NCBI GenBank assembly: GCA_030068075.1
Contig: CM057843.1
Coordinates: 42,415,832-42,479,831, forward strand
Reading direction: 5' to 3'
Source of the DNA: Paguma larvata
Taxonomy: Eukaryota; Chordata; Mammalia; Carnivora; Viverridae
Length of the DNA: 64,000 bases
A program made the translations under genes and the position numbers. The notes beneath the pieces were generated by a model, which was not told the origin of the DNA, searched no databases, and saw only the letters and a program-made list of their open reading frames with translations. Positions 23,226-35,028 of the stretch are shown piece after piece. How positions within the stretch are numbered: position 1 is the first letter of the stretch; each line of letters starts with the position of its first letter.

Positions 23226-25235
23226 CTAAAGCAAAAAGAGAAAACCGCATGACCTCAGATATTACCAAAAAGGCGAAGAGCAAACAACACCACAGTAAAG
23301 CTCTTTTGTTTTGCATTTCATATCTTCTACCTCTGGCAGATTTTTAACATCCTGCTTAGAAAGGTGGAAAGGAGAAATTGCAAAAGACTGTTACTAAATC
23401 TTCTCCTGCAGAGTGCCTGATGAAAAGTCACTTCCTTTGCAGTCAACATCAGGATCAAATGACAATATTTTGGGGCATCTCAATACGTAAGAATGTACCC
23501 AGGTTAAAAACAGGAACTGGGATTCCCAAACACCTCTTTAAATACCCTGGACAGGGTATTATGAGTCAGTGACGTTCACGGTACACAACCTGTTTTTGGT
23601 TTGTGTCAGGAAACAAACAGAAGAGACCTAGACTACCCTTTCATAAAGGATGTCTCTCTTTAGACTAGTTTTCTACCTTCTACTGCCCATTTCTAAATGC
23701 CAGAGTCGCAGCACTACTCCCAGAGTCGTAGCTAAGGCTACCTTAAAGGGTTTAACCTTCCAACTTCTCAGAAAACACCATTTTTTCCCGAAGGAATCTA
23801 AACACATCAGCATTATCTTAAAAAAAAAAAAAAGAGAGAGAGAGAGAGGGGCACCTGACTGGTTCAGTACGTACAGCATGTGACTCTTGATCTCAGGGTC
23901 ATGAGTTCAAGCCCCAGGTTGGGTGTGGAGCCTACTTAAAAAAAAAAAAAAAAAAGCCAGCTTGCACATTAAGCTTGATTTCAAGTCCAGCATGACAGGA
24001 ATACATTGATAATGACAAAGCAGTTTTTATCAAGCCACAGAGTATAAGCTGGCCACCTCCTTAGCTTTCCGTTTCTTATCCCCATCCTTCAAGATTAATT
24101 ACATTCTTCCATCTGTTAAAGCTTCTCATGCATGAGCCAATAAAGATTTCTTTTAGGGCTGTCTTATCCTCCCCAGTATGAAAGACAATGGCGCTATCAG
24201 TGGTCCTGAAACTGCAATTATTTATTCGCAATCACCTATTGTAAGGCACAGACTGTACAGTATCCAAACTCAGCAAACCGTACAGTATTTTTAGTATCAT
24301 GAGGGCATCCATAATGATAGGTGAAACTGGCATCAGAGGAAGAGTTACTGTTCTGCAAGGCCGGAAGACATTTTGAGAAATATGAATGACAAAACCTTTG
24401 TGCATTTGATGTTCGAGGCAGCAAAACAACACACATATAGAAGCAAGGATTTCTTAAGAGATTATGTAGCTTGACTTTAAAATTGTCTATACCTGAGTCA
24501 CTCAAAACAGCTGTTATCAACCCTCCCACATCTTCCCCCAAACAAGGATAGATTCCACAGCCTCTAAGCAGGTAAAATTATGTCTGATCAGCATAGTTCA
24601 GGGGCTGCCAATAATGACAGCCTCCAGAATTGCCTCCCTGCTTCTGTTTTTTAATGATTACAAGTCTCCCTAGAACATCTCTATCCCACTGGAGCCAAAC
24701 AGAAAACTAGGCCAGAGCGATTCAGGGGTGGGACAATGTCACAAAACAAAATATGAAGAAACAGTAATTCTGAACAAGATGAGTACAAATAAATCGCCCG
24801 GCGCCTTCCTCATTATTGTCATCCAGTCCTCGCCTCCTAAGAGGTATTCAAATTCACCTGCTTCATTTCCTGTCTGTCCAGTGAGAAAGCAGGAATTCTC
24901 CGAGCCCAGGCACACCTACCTCCAAAAGTGGTGATTAAAAGGGGGGGATCCTCAAATTGGGAGCCCATTTAAGAAGCCCCCCAAATTCTTCTGTCTACCC
25001 AATGACCTTCAGTTCCCCCGCTTACACTTTAAATGGAGGGATCAGGGCCTCCAAAGAGGAGTGAACCTCCGATTCCTCTGCCCACAAGAGGGGTGCCCAA
25101 AGAGGGGTGAACCCCCATTCCTCTCGGAGACCTAAGATCTCAGCTAATTCCTTTGACAAACGAGGAGGTGGTTAGGATTTCCTGTGCCCTTCCGGGGCCG
25201 CTCCCTACCGCGCTGTACCTACATCCCCGGCTCAC
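23226..25235. other. ATP6V0A1: ATP6V0A1 first intron (within the 5' UTR)
   Basis: 2.0 kb between the non-coding first exon and the ATG exon. It holds one short SINE at 23848. An AP-1-like ATGAGTCAGTGACG lies near 23560. The rest is apparently unique, and no other exon is obvious. Confidence 0.65.
23848..23956 (+). repeat. Short tRNA-only carnivoran SINE
   Basis: GGGGCACCTGACTGGTTCAG head, GGTTGGGTGTGGAGCC and a long A tail. A (GA)n run precedes it. Confidence 0.87.
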
Positions 25236-25580
25236 CTTCAGCGGCGGGCCGGACCGCAGCCAAAGCAGCCACCCCAGACCAAGCCCACAGCCTCCGCGGC
25301 TCGGGACATCAGCGCTCGACGTGCGTGCGTCCGCAAAGCCCTGCCCCCGCGTAGCTGCCGGCTCCGCCCCCAAGATGACCTCATTGCAGTCAGCCAATGG
25401 TGTGGAGCCTCGGTCGGCTGCCGCAGTGCAGGGTCGCGGGGGCGCGGGCAAGACCCTGAGTGCTGACGCCATCTTGTTTGCGGGGCTGGGACTCTCGGCC
25501 CAGCGGGGCTGGGGTTCCTGCGGGCGCTGTTGTGGGGGCTGCTGGTGTGGGGGCTGGAGGCCCTGAGTCCCCGCGCCCTT
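25190..25580 (-). promoter_or_regulatory. ATP6V0A1: ATP6V0A1 CpG-island promoter
   Basis: This GC- and CpG-rich block surrounds the non-coding exon. It contains a GC box (CCGCCCC, 25364-25370), TGACCTCA (25376-25383) and a CCAAT box (25394-25398, NF-Y can use either orientation). A CGCCATCTTG at about 25468 reads CAAGATGGCG on the minus strand, a YY1-like motif. There is no TATA box. I do not see a palindromic CLEAR element (GTCACGTGAC) for TFEB here. Confidence 0.75.
25236..25340 (-). other. ATP6V0A1: ATP6V0A1 non-coding exon 1 (5' UTR)
   Basis: On the minus strand a good donor (CTGAAG then GTGAGC) lies at 25236/25235 in the CpG island. It is followed 2.0 kb later by the acceptor of the ATG exon. 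The 5' boundary (transcription start) is an estimate, just downstream of the GC and CCAAT boxes. Confidence 0.65.
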
Positions 25581-27164
25581 CAGAATCCCTTCTCCCTAAT
25601 ACTTACCCTCGAGGCAAGGCTGCCTGCTTTTTGTCTCATATCCGAAGAATTAATTCACAGCTTTTTTTCGAGAGAAGAAATATGAAGGGGAGAAATCATT
25701 ATGAAATGACCAGAGAGCTGGAGAGGAGCTTAAAAGCGCTTACAGTCCAGGCTCCTCTACATACACACGCACCTTTTACCCTTATTTTACAGAAGAGAAC
25801 ATTTAAACCCCTGAATGAGCAACACCTTGCTGCAGGTGCTAGATCCGTAGTAGAGCCTTGAATAGGGGCTCGTTCACCTACGTGTGGCAAAGCCCTTTTT
25901 AAGAAGGTGCTTGGTTCAGTCCCTCCAGCAAGTGTCCAGGGTCTATTTTTCTCCAGTTAGCGGGGAAATCCCCATGAGACCGTATGTTGTGACAGTAAAT
26001 TTTTATCTTGTTCAGTAAGATTCTGCCAGACCCATTCGACCACTGAAGGGTTTTCTATTCCTCAAAAACTTTAAAGAATCACTTAAGTTTTGTTTGTTTC
26101 TTTTTAACGCAAAAGTGATGCTGTTATTTATGCAAAAAAAAAAAAAAAACAAAAACACGCCTTTCTCAATACTGATATCTACTCCCTAAGGAGGAGTCAG
26201 AATCCCAAATCGTTTGTGGTAACCAAAGCACCTTCCGGAAAAACTTGGAAAACTGGTTATTCAGCCTCCGTGTGTGGTGGAACCCTACTGAGATTGAAGT
26301 GTAATGAGGAAGATACTTCGGATAAAAACTAATTTTGTCCACCTGGCAAAAACATCATCGATCCTGCTTTACCAGCCTAAACTAATCATGAGGGACAAAA
26401 ATGGACGTTTTATTTGAATTTTCTGTCTCATATTGTGAGTGAAGATATAACTCGACTTCATGATTTAGTTGAGAAGTAGTACCTTGGAGAGGCCCAAACC
26501 CTCCCTTCTTCCTGTGATCTTCTATGTCCCCTAGCTGTCTCAACTTTCCCAGCAAGGCAGATAGAGACCTACACTTGAAAGCCTGCCAAGTTTTAAAATA
26601 CTATTACACAATGACTGTCATTTCCTTCCTAGGAGACTCAAAAAAAACTTTTTTTTTTTTTAAACCTCAGAGTCAGGTGCCTGCTAACCACAAATTTTTC
26701 ATACTCCACCTTTAAGACGGGCTTTCATCTGGACTCACCTCAATCCCCTTGAACTCTCTTTTTTTCATGGTTTCCTTGAAAGTATATCCTCTCAAGAGTC
26801 CCTTTCTGGCTCCTTTCATCTCGTGCCATCAGTCTTTCTCCAGTGTTCTATTCCCTCCACGTGCTCTTCCTTGGCAGGCCTGCTTCTTGTCAGGTGTAAA
26901 TGTCTGTGTGTGGAACTCATACCTATTTTTCCATCCACTTCCCTTCTCCTAGGCTCAGAGATGGAATTTCAGGCTGCCTGAAAAGTGCCATTCAGGCAAC
27001 AGATGCTTGCCGAGGGCCGAAAATGTGGCAAACGTGGTGCCAGCTGCTGGGGATAGGAAAAATGGAACAGACATACTTCCTATCCTAGGAGAGTTCACAG
27101 TTCAGTGAGAAAGTTCCAATAATTACAGGAGAGAGATGAGGATGAGTGCAATCATTCATACTTA

Positions 27165-27385
27165 TGTGACAGGCACACTTTTCTAAGTGCTTTATAAATA
27201 TGAATTCATTTAATCCTCATAAGAATACTAGGAGGCAGACACTAATATTGTTCCCATTAACAGATGCTATGGTGAAAACTGACAGACAACAATTTGCCCA
27301 AGGTCATTCAACTAGTAAATGGCAGAGCAGGATTCAGACCCAGGCAGTCTGCCTCTGTTGCACTGTCTACAGAGTGCTGCCTCTG
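27165..27385 (-). repeat. MIR
   Basis: TTCATTTAATCCTCATAAGA, TTTGCCCAAGGTCATTC and GGATTCAGACCCAGGCAGTC are the reverse complement of MIR. Confidence 0.8.
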
Positions 27386-27389
27386 AGTC

Positions 27390-27790
27390 CAATCTGAGTT
27401 CAAGTCTTGATCTGCTATTTAATATTTATTTACTTATTATGTTTTTCCCAAAATTTTTCATGTTTATTTTTGAGAGAGGGAGAGATCATGTGCACAGGAG
27501 CAGGGGAGGAGTGAAGAGAGAAGGAAACAGAGGATCTGAAGCGGGTTCTGCAGAACCTGATGCGGGGCTTAAATTCACGAACCATGAGATCATGACCTGA
27601 GCTGAAGTGAGACGCTTAACCAACTGAGCCACCCAGGCGCCCCTGTCGTTTAATATTTATAGCCTTAGGGCTCTCTAAGCCCCAGTTTCCTCCTCTGTAA
27701 AGTGGGGTTAATAACAATACTTACATCACAGGGTTATTGAGAGGAATAAAAGGAACTTAGTACATGGTCTAATATTAGACCAATATCATA
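27390..27790 (+). repeat. MIR split by a SINE
   Basis: GAGTTCAAGTCTTGATCTGC before the SINE and CCCCAGTTTCCTCCTCTGTA, GTGGGGTTAATAACAATAC after it are one MIR. Confidence 0.75.
27428..27643 (-). repeat. Felid-type SINE
   Basis: Reverse copy. TSD GCTATTTAATATTTAT (27412-27427) / GTCGTTTAATATTTAT (27645-27660). Confidence 0.9.
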
Positions 27791-27821
27791 TTTTGTTTTC
27801 ATCATAGTAGGCAAATACACT
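27769..27821. repeat. Source-like segment of a local direct repeat
   Basis: Bases 27769-27800 recur at 29343-29374 with 30 of 32 identical, and the 10-mer at 27812-27821 recurs at 29445-29454. See the inverted duplication at 28795 and 29375. Confidence 0.85.
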
Positions 27822-28234
27822 CAGTCTGCATTCAAAAACTGTTGATTATCATCATGTCATTACTGTTGTTGTTGAGATACAAAATACTGTATGATGGGCC
27901 TGACAATCTTAGAAAAGACTACATTGAAGAGGTGACATGAGAGTAGAGTTTCCAGGGATTGAGCTCTCACTGAATAAAAAAAAAAAAACTGGCCCTTTCC
28001 CTGAGATCATTAACCCTGCTAACGGCATTACTGTTTTCCTGGCTACTCAGGTTCCAAGTTTAAATCATCTCTAATTCCATTCTTTCTCTTTCTCTCCACT
28101 TTTAGTCAGTTGCTATGTCATGCTAATTGTGTGTCCTGCATTTATTTGTGTGTCCCACTTACCCTTTTTATTTTCACTGCTGATAACCTAGTTGACTAGG
28201 TCCATTAGCCTCTCTCAGACAACTAAAGCCAATG

Positions 28235-28355
28235 GGAAGCAGCATGGTGTAGTGTAGCAGAGCACAGGCTTTTGTAGCATCCTGACCTAGGCTTAATCTC
28301 AGTTCCTCCATTTATTCCATCTAGTATCAAATGTAAGAGAAATAAATCTCAGCTC
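28235..28355 (+). repeat. MIR fragment
   Basis: GGAAGCAGCATGGTGTAGTG and CACAGGCTTTTGTAGCATCC are the 5' part of MIR. Confidence 0.7.
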
Positions 28356-28570
28356 TAACATTTACAAGGTGTGTGAACTTGAGCAAGTTGGTTCACCTTC
28401 TTGGGGGCTTCATTTTCCTCATTGAGACTCTCATGGGCTTGTCTGTATCTCTTTTAGAAAACACAGTACTTTCTACCTGGCTTTTTTTTTTTTTTTCCTA
28501 TTACCAAACTATAAATTCCTTTTCTCCCCTAGCATTGGGCCTACTCATTCAATAGTAAGTACTATTTCTT

Positions 28571-28606
28571 GAATGAATGAATGAATGAATGAATGAATGA
28601 ATGAAT
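28571..28606. repeat. (GAAT)9 microsatellite
   Basis: Nine perfect GAAT tetramers. Confidence 0.97.
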
Positions 28607-28794
28607 AGGTGACCCTGAAAGAAATGGGGGCCTACTAATGGACATCTATTACCTACAAAAGAACACAGGTATCAGACAAAAAAGAATATGATCACCCCCT
28701 GCCTGTTTTCTTTATCCGCCTTTATTTTATGGACTTCATTATCTGTGGGGAGGAGAACTTGTGACAGATTCTTCTATTTTTGTAACAGAGATAT

Positions 28795-28865
28795 GAGGGA
28801 CAGCTGGGAAAGGTTCAGAGCAGAAGCTAGAAATCAGAAAAGGTGTGAGAAGTCAGTGCCAACTT
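28795..28865 (+). repeat. Left arm of a perfect 71-bp inverted repeat
   Basis: The reverse complement of this segment is found, identical at all 71 positions, at 29375-29445. It starts GAGGGACAGCTGGG and ends CAGTGCCAACTT. It is not one of the dispersed repeats recognised here. Confidence 0.97.
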
Positions 28866-29019
28866 TGCAGGTTCAAGTTCAGCACAATAGTGTTAATGTT
28901 TGTATTCCATTTACAGTTCTCGAAGTTGTTCTACAACTAAGCATACCTATGAGGTATAACACTCTTTAAATTCCATGATGAAGAATACTTTTATAAATAG
29001 CTTTCAGTCATCAAACCTC

Positions 29020-29180
29020 CATCATTCCTTCAGCGAACATCTACTAAGTGCTTGCTTTATACTGGGCATAATGCTGGAAGCTGGGAATGCAAAGATGAGC
29101 AAGGAGCTCACAGTCCATCAGAGGAGACAGACGAACAATGAACTGTAATGTAACATATGTAATATAGCAGAGATTAGAAT
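29020..29180 (-). repeat. L2-like fragment
   Basis: AGCGAACATCTACTAAGTGC, TTTATACTGGGCATAATGCT and AAGATGAGCAAGGAGCTCAC match reverse-complement L2. Confidence 0.6.
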
Positions 29181-29342
29181 AGAAGGTTATGGAAACCCAG
29201 GGAAGAGAGCTATCATTTGGTCCTATTGGCTGGCCCTAGAGAAGGCTTTAAGAAGACATGACATTCATGATGGGTACCGAACAATAGTAGAATTTTGTTC
29301 AGAGGAAGAGATGAAGGCTAATGAAATAGAACAGAAATAGTA

Positions 29343-29445
29343 CTAATATCAGACCAATATCATACTTTGTTTTCAAGTTGGCACTGACTTCTCACACCTT
29401 TTCTGATTTCTAGCTTCTGCTCTGAACCTTTCCCAGCTGTCCCTC
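29343..29445 (-). repeat. Composite: direct-repeat copy joined to the right inverted arm
   Basis: Bases 29343-29374 copy 27769-27800 (30/32) and abut, without any gap, the 71-bp inverted copy of 28795-28865 at 29375-29445. Confidence 0.95.
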
Positions 29446-30059
29446 AAATACACTAACTTAGCCTAAAACCGATAGAAATACTTTGATCCAGAATAATCAG
29501 GCATTTATGTTGATTTTATCTCTAATTACCTGTATGCTTCTGGAGGAAAGAAAGAAGATGAAAGGATCTTCTGGGTTGTGCTCAAGTCTTTCTGTCATTT
29601 GAACAAGTACGGCATGTGTCCAACAAGATCAAATATAAAATGCTGTTGACCACACAACCCTGGAAGATGAGAGCAATTCTGTATGAAGCTTAGCAAGTAA
29701 TGCAGTTCTGGGTGTCTTAAACTGAGCTCCTTAGCAGTCGTGAAAATGTTTCAACAAAAGCTACAAAAATTAGTTCTTCACTACCAAGACAAAGCAGACA
29801 ACAGAGGCAGTGATCTAACAGAGTCTCAAAAATTTACAAGAATTGTAACTATAGTGGAATGATTAAAATAAATGTTTTTCCTTTTTTCCCTTTTTTAGTT
29901 TGAATGAATGCACAACAATTGTCCAAAGTCCCACGAGTGAAAGGTCAACTCATGTTTGCTCATCCAACCTAAATTCCTAGATGGGGCTTACAGGAGAGTA
30001 TTCAAGTTAAACCAAGTATTTTGAAATACCTATTACGTCTCCCTCTTTTCCATATGTGT

Positions 30060-30690
30060 CCTGTATTAGTTTCCTAGGGCTGTTGTACAAATTAGCACAA
30101 ACTGGGTGACTTAAATAACAGAAATTTATCCTCTCACAGTCCTGGAGACCGGAAGGCTGAAACCGCAGTGTCCGCAGGGCCATGATGTTTCTGAAGGCTC
30201 TAGAGAAGAATGCTTCATTCTCTCTTCCTAGTTTCTAGTCGTTGCCTGCCATCCTCAGCATTCCTTGACTTGTAGGTGCATCCCTGCTGTTCCCTCCATC
30301 TTCACATGGCATTCTGCTCTCTGTCAGTATCTACATTCAAATTTCCCTCCTTTTTTTTTTTTTTTTTTTGAAAAAGAGAGCATGAGTGGGGGAGTGGGGA
30401 GGGGGAGAGAGTGAACCCTGAGCAGGCTCTATGCTCAGGGAGGAGCCAGACACTGGGCTGGATTCCATGACCCTGGGATCACGACCTGAGCTGAAATCAA
30501 GAGTCGGATGCTCAACTGACTGAGCTACCCAGGTACCTCTAAATTTCTCTTTTCTTATAAGGAGACCAGCCATTGGACCAGGGCCCACCTTAATCCACTA
30601 TGACCTCGTCGTAACTTGATTACATCTGCAGACATGCTCTTTCCAAATAAGATCACATTCACAGATTATTTTGGGGGATTATAATTCAAC
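30060..30690. repeat. Ancient dispersed repeat, family not assigned, split by a SINE
   Basis: TTAGTTTCCTAGGGCTGTTG, ACTGGGTGACTTAAATAACA, CTCACAGTCCTGGAGACC and later CTTATAAGGAGACCAGCCAT are words of a very common old mammalian repeat. I cannot name the family without a library. Confidence 0.6.
30351..30538 (-). repeat. Carnivoran SINE
   Basis: Reverse copy after a T run. Flanks AAATTTCCC / AAATTTCTC. Confidence 0.88.
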
Positions 30691-30810
30691 CTAGTACACT
30701 TTGGTTACCAATCTTGGGAAGAAAACTTTGCTCTGCATAATTTTCCAATTCTTCACCTGCAATTAGTTGGCAGCAAACAGGAAAATTGCGATTTAAAATG
30801 TTACTTTCAT

Positions 30811-31019
30811 GGGGCGCTTGGTTGGCTCAGTCTGTTAAGCATCCGACTGCAGCTCAGGTCATGATCTTGTGGTTTGTGAGTTCGAGCCCCTCATTGGGCT
30901 CCTTACTGGCAGTGCGGATCCTGGTTTGGATTCTGGTTTTCTCCTCTCTCTCTGCCCCTCCCTGCTTGCACTTTCTCTCTCTCAAAATAAACAAATAAAA
31001 ACTTCAAAAATAAAAAAAA
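30811..31019 (+). repeat. Felid-type SINE
   Basis: Forward copy, head GGGGCGCTTGGTTGGCTCAG, tail AAAATAAACAAATAAAAACT. Confidence 0.9.
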
Positions 31020-31167
31020 ACTTGAGTCTTGTTTAAAAAAATGAAACAAAATTTTACTTTTGCTTGTCTGCATCCTTTGAGATGACAGTTGCCCAGTTTA
31101 ATGATGGTATTGTGTCTATCAAATGATTTTTTGTTTTCCCCTTTATGTAAAAATGAACCCTAGTGCT

Positions 31168-31390
31168 TTTTTTTATTAAAAAATTTTTTTTAATGTTTAT
31201 TTTTGAGAGAGAGAGAGACAAAGCATGAGCAGAGGAGGGGCAGAGAGAGAAGGAGACACAGAATCTAAAGCAGGATTCAGGCTCTGAGCTGTCAGCACAG
31301 AGCTGGGCACAGGTCTCAAACTCACGAACTATGAGATCATGACCTGAGCCGAAGTTGGGTGATTAACCCACTGAGCCACCCAGGCACCCC
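31168..31390 (-). repeat. Felid-type SINE
   Basis: Reverse copy. Flanks AAAATGAACCCTAGTGCTT (31149) / AAAATGAACTCCAGTTCTT (31391) are a diverged TSD. Confidence 0.92.
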
Positions 31391-31437
31391 AAAATGAACT
31401 CCAGTTCTTAAACTATTCTACCAGGGAACTGATTTTA

Positions 31438-31569
31438 AACCGCTTTTATTTATTTATTTATCTACTTATTTATTTATTTATTTAAAATAAGCTCTATGCC
31501 CAACATGGGGCTCATGATCCCAAGATCAAGAGTTACATGCTTCACCAACTGAGCCACCCAGGTGCCCCA
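31438..31569 (-). repeat. Short tRNA-only carnivoran SINE
   Basis: Reverse copy with (TTTA)n. The TSD GGAACTGATTTTA is perfect at 31425-31437 and 31570-31582. Confidence 0.92.
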
Positions 31570-31999
31570 GGAACTGATTTTAGTGTTGGATGAGAGAATT
31601 CTACTGCCACAACCTTTAGATGACTTATAATCTACCTTTGACCATCATTCTTGAACTACTGATTAGCAGTGTGTTTCTACAGAAGTAGTCCCTTTTGCAG
31701 TTTCACTCCTGGTTCCCCAAAATAATACTCTGCTTTTACTTTCAAAGCCTCTCAACGTTTAAGATAAAAGTCTTTTGGTAAAAAGTTCAAATCTCTCCCT
31801 AATAGATTTTGAATCTTCCTTTGAAGCTCAAAGAAATGTCAGCTTCCTTTAGCTCTGCTAGTGATTATATCCACAGGAGATATGAATGAGCCTGAGGCAT
31901 GTGACATTTTATGTAACCCTCAAGACTCTTGTGACCAACACATGGGCAAGGAACCTCTTGTGAAAGTTAAGAATGCCGTGGAAAAAAACTCTTGATGAA

Positions 32000-32390
32000 A
32001 CGAAATTTACAAAGAAAGACAAATACCATATAATTTCACTATATGTGGAACCTAAAGAACAAAACAAACAAACAATCAAAAAGCAGAAACATAACCATAA
32101 ATACAGAGAACTGATGGTTGCCAGAGAAGAGGGGGTGGGGAGAATGCACAAAATAAGTGAAGGGGAGTAAGAGACAGAGGCTTCCAGTTATAGAATAAAT
32201 AAGTCATGAGAATAAAAGGTGCAGCATAGGGAATATAGTCAATGGTATTGTAATAGCATTTTATGGTGACAGATGATAGCTACACTTTGGTGAGCATAAC
32301 ATAACACAGAGAGTTGTTGAGTCACTATGCTGTACACCTGAAACGAATGCAACATTGTGTGTCAACTATTCCTCAATTAAAAAAAAATTT
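32000..32390 (+). repeat. Carnivoran L1 3' UTR
   Basis: AACTGATGGTTGCCAGAGAA, GGGAATATAGTCAATGG and CTGTACACCTGAAACGAATG are L1 3' UTR words. It ends in an A run directly followed by a SINE. Confidence 0.85.
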
Positions 32391-32606
32391 GGGGGGGGTG
32401 GCACATGGGCGGCTCAGTTGGTTAAGCATCCGACTTGGCCTTAGGTCATGATCTCACGGTTCGTGGGTTCGAGCCCCTTGTTGGGCTCTGTGCTGACAAG
32501 CTCAGAGCCTGGAGCCTGCTTTGGATTCTGTGTCTCCCTCTCTCTATGCCCCTCATGTTCTGTCTCTCTCAAAAATAAATAAACATTAAAAAAAAATTTT
32601 TTTAAT
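32391..32606 (+). repeat. Felid-type SINE after an L1 poly-A
   Basis: Head GGCACATGGGCGGCTCAG follows a G8 run; tail AAATAAATAAACATTAAAAA. It sits directly in the L1 A-tail. Confidence 0.9.
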
Positions 32607-32903
32607 TCAGAAAACTTGAGATGGCAAAAAGGGAAAGGACTGATTGACATAGGGCAGAGAAGATCTGAAAAAGTTGCCAGAGAAACAAGAAACTGGTTCA
32701 AGGAGATTTCTGAAGTAGAGAATCCGGCAAATGTTTCTGTATCGGGTTTCTAGTGACTGAGAGAAAGAAGATGAGATCTGGAGTGAAGAAATGCATTGGA
32801 AAATTCCAGTAGAAAGGATCTGGTTGGATCAATGGTCAAAGAATGTATTTAAATTGAATGGTTGTATTGCCCAGTTTAGTGCCTGACATTCGATGTACAC
32901 TTA

Positions 32904-33001
32904 ATTTTTTTTAAAGTAAGCTACATCCAACGTGGGGCTCGAACTCAACGATCCCAAGATTGAGAGTCACATGCTCTACCGAATGAGCCAGCCAGGCACC
33001 C
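32904..33001 (-). repeat. Short tRNA-only carnivoran SINE
   Basis: Reverse copy ending GAGCCAGCCAGGCACCCC. Confidence 0.87.
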
Positions 33002-33416
33002 CTACTTAATGAACATTTTTGAAAGAAAGAAAATAAAATTGGAAATGTACTTTCTTAACTTGTGACATACTGATGTGGGTTTTTTTGTATTTGTGATCAC
33101 GTCCTTAATTAAGACAGGAGATTTGCTATGCTTTACAGTTGAGTTGTTTTGTTTTATAAAGCAATTTACCTGTCATATGGTATTTTAAGGAGGGAGTTGT
33201 GGGAAAGGGAGTCTACAGGACATTTTTAGGGAGAATGTACAAGGGCATGGTCTGCAGGAAGAAAACTTTTCTTAGGAGAAGGAGAAAGATACCCAAAAGG
33301 GAACCTTCGGTTGGATTTCACCTTGAGCCCTATTTTTGTTACAAGTTTCTTTTTGCTTAGAGGTTTAGGGATTATGAATACAGGTGAACAATTATTTCTA
33401 TTAAAAAATACACTTT

Positions 33417-33533
33417 GGGGGGGGCGTTTGGCTGGCTCAGTTGGTGGAGCATGCAACTCCTGATCTTGGGGTTGGGAGTTCAAGCCTCACATTGGGTGAA
33501 GAGATTACTGAAAAATAAATTCTTTAAAAAATA
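33417..33533 (+). repeat. Short tRNA-only carnivoran SINE
   Basis: Head GGCGTTTGGCTGGCTCAG; AGAGATTACTGAAAAATAAA tail. A (CA)n-rich stretch follows at 33537-33575. Confidence 0.87.
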
Positions 33534-33659
33534 CGTACACATGTGCACGCATGTGCACACACACACGCACACACTTTGGGACCTTAAAATTTTCTGACAA
33601 TATGTATAGCTATTGACAACAAGAGACTTAAGTAAAACCTGTGACGTAAAAGGATTTTA

Positions 33660-33762
33660 TTTCATTATTATCTGTTTTAGTCTCTCCATCCAATGAGAGG
33701 CTCTGTCTCATGACGTGGAAATTAAGAGTTGCATGCTCTACCAACTGAGCCAGCCAAGCACC
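33660..33762 (-). repeat. Short tRNA-only carnivoran SINE
   Basis: Diverged reverse copy ending CAACTGAGCCAGCCAAGCAC. Confidence 0.8.
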
Positions 33763-34019
33763 ATAAGGTAAGTGAATTTTAGAAGCTTTCTAGTCTTTAA
33801 ATGTTTGGTAGAATTCTTCACTAAAACCACTTGGACCTGGAGATTTCCTTCTTTAATTAAATTATAAATTAAATTTCTTTAATGGTTATAGAGCTATCCA
33901 AACTATTTATTTCCTATTGGGTGAGTTGTGGTAATTGGTGCTTTTCAAGAAATTGGAATGTGGAATGTTTACTTAGTCTCAAAATATCACTTGACAAAAT
34001 ACTTGCGGATGACAAAGAG

Positions 34020-34640
34020 GAAAAGAGAAACTTTACACAAGAAAAGTCCAACAGACACCACCTTCATCACTGATTAAGGTTAACATCTCTAGCAATGGTC
34101 AAATCAAAACCATGCACCACCTGATTGAAGACAATGAGAAGAACACAGCATCCCTGTGGTGCTATTCCTGCCAAAGATAAATATCCCAAATCGATCATGA
34201 GGAGACATCAGAGAAGCCCAAATCCAGCAATATTCTACATAATAACTGTTTGGTAATCTTCAGAAAAGTCAAAGTTATGAAAGTCAAGGAAAAAACGAGG
34301 AACTGTGCCCCTAATTGAAGGAGACTGAGGAGATGGGACAACGACATTCCAAGCGTGATCTCAGATTGGGTCATTGAGCTACAAAGAACATTACTGGGAC
34401 AAATGATGAAATCTGATAGGCTGCTGAGAACCAGATGGTGACATGTATCAATGTTAATTTCCTGATTTTGATAGTTGTACTCTGGTTATGTATCAGAATG
34501 TCCTTATTTGTAGAAAATACATACTAAGGTATTTGGGTGATAAGACATCAAGTTGTCAACCTATTCTCAAATGGTTCAGAAAAAATATTTTTGTACTTAA
34601 AAAAAGCTTTTCTGTAAATTTTAAATAATTTAAAAATTTT
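34020..34640. repeat. Ancient LINE-like 3' end
   Basis: ACCACCTGATTGAAGACAAT, ACAGCATCCCTGTGGTG and AGAAGCCCAAATCCAGCAAT with a TTTTCTGTAAATTTTAAATA end suggest an old L1ME-type 3' UTR. Family uncertain. Confidence 0.45.
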
Positions 34641-34810
34641 GTAAATGAAACTTTTTTCCAGATAGCCTCTTGTCATTTTGATCACTCTTTTATTCAAGAG
34701 CTCCTAAACACTGATGGATATATTTTACACACATTTGTATTGGATATCGTCTACTTATTTGGGAATCTTTCTACTTCTTGCATGTTTATTTCCACAATGA
34801 GATTATATTA

Positions 34811-35028
34811 TTTTTTTATTTTTAACGTTTATTTATTTTTGAGAGTGAGAGACAGTGAGAGTGTGAGCTGGGGAGGGGCAGAGAGACACAGGGACACAGA
34901 ATTGGAAGTAGACTTTAGGCTCTGAGCTATCAGCACAGAGCTTGACGCAGGGCTCGAACTCACAAACTGTGAGATCATGACCTGAGCTGAATTTGGATGC
35001 TTAATTGACTGAACCACCCAGGTGCCCC
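34811..35028 (-). repeat. Felid-type SINE
   Basis: Reverse copy. TSD CAATGAGATTATATTA (34795-34810) / CAATGAGATTATTAAA. Confidence 0.92.

Noticed and set aside
28571..28606. CRISPR-like or regulatory tandem array
   Set aside because: A plain (GAAT)9 microsatellite; no spacers, and the genome is mammalian.
34020..34640. Degenerate retrogene
   Set aside because: The peptide frames are short and the word content fits an old LINE 3' end better than any gene copy.
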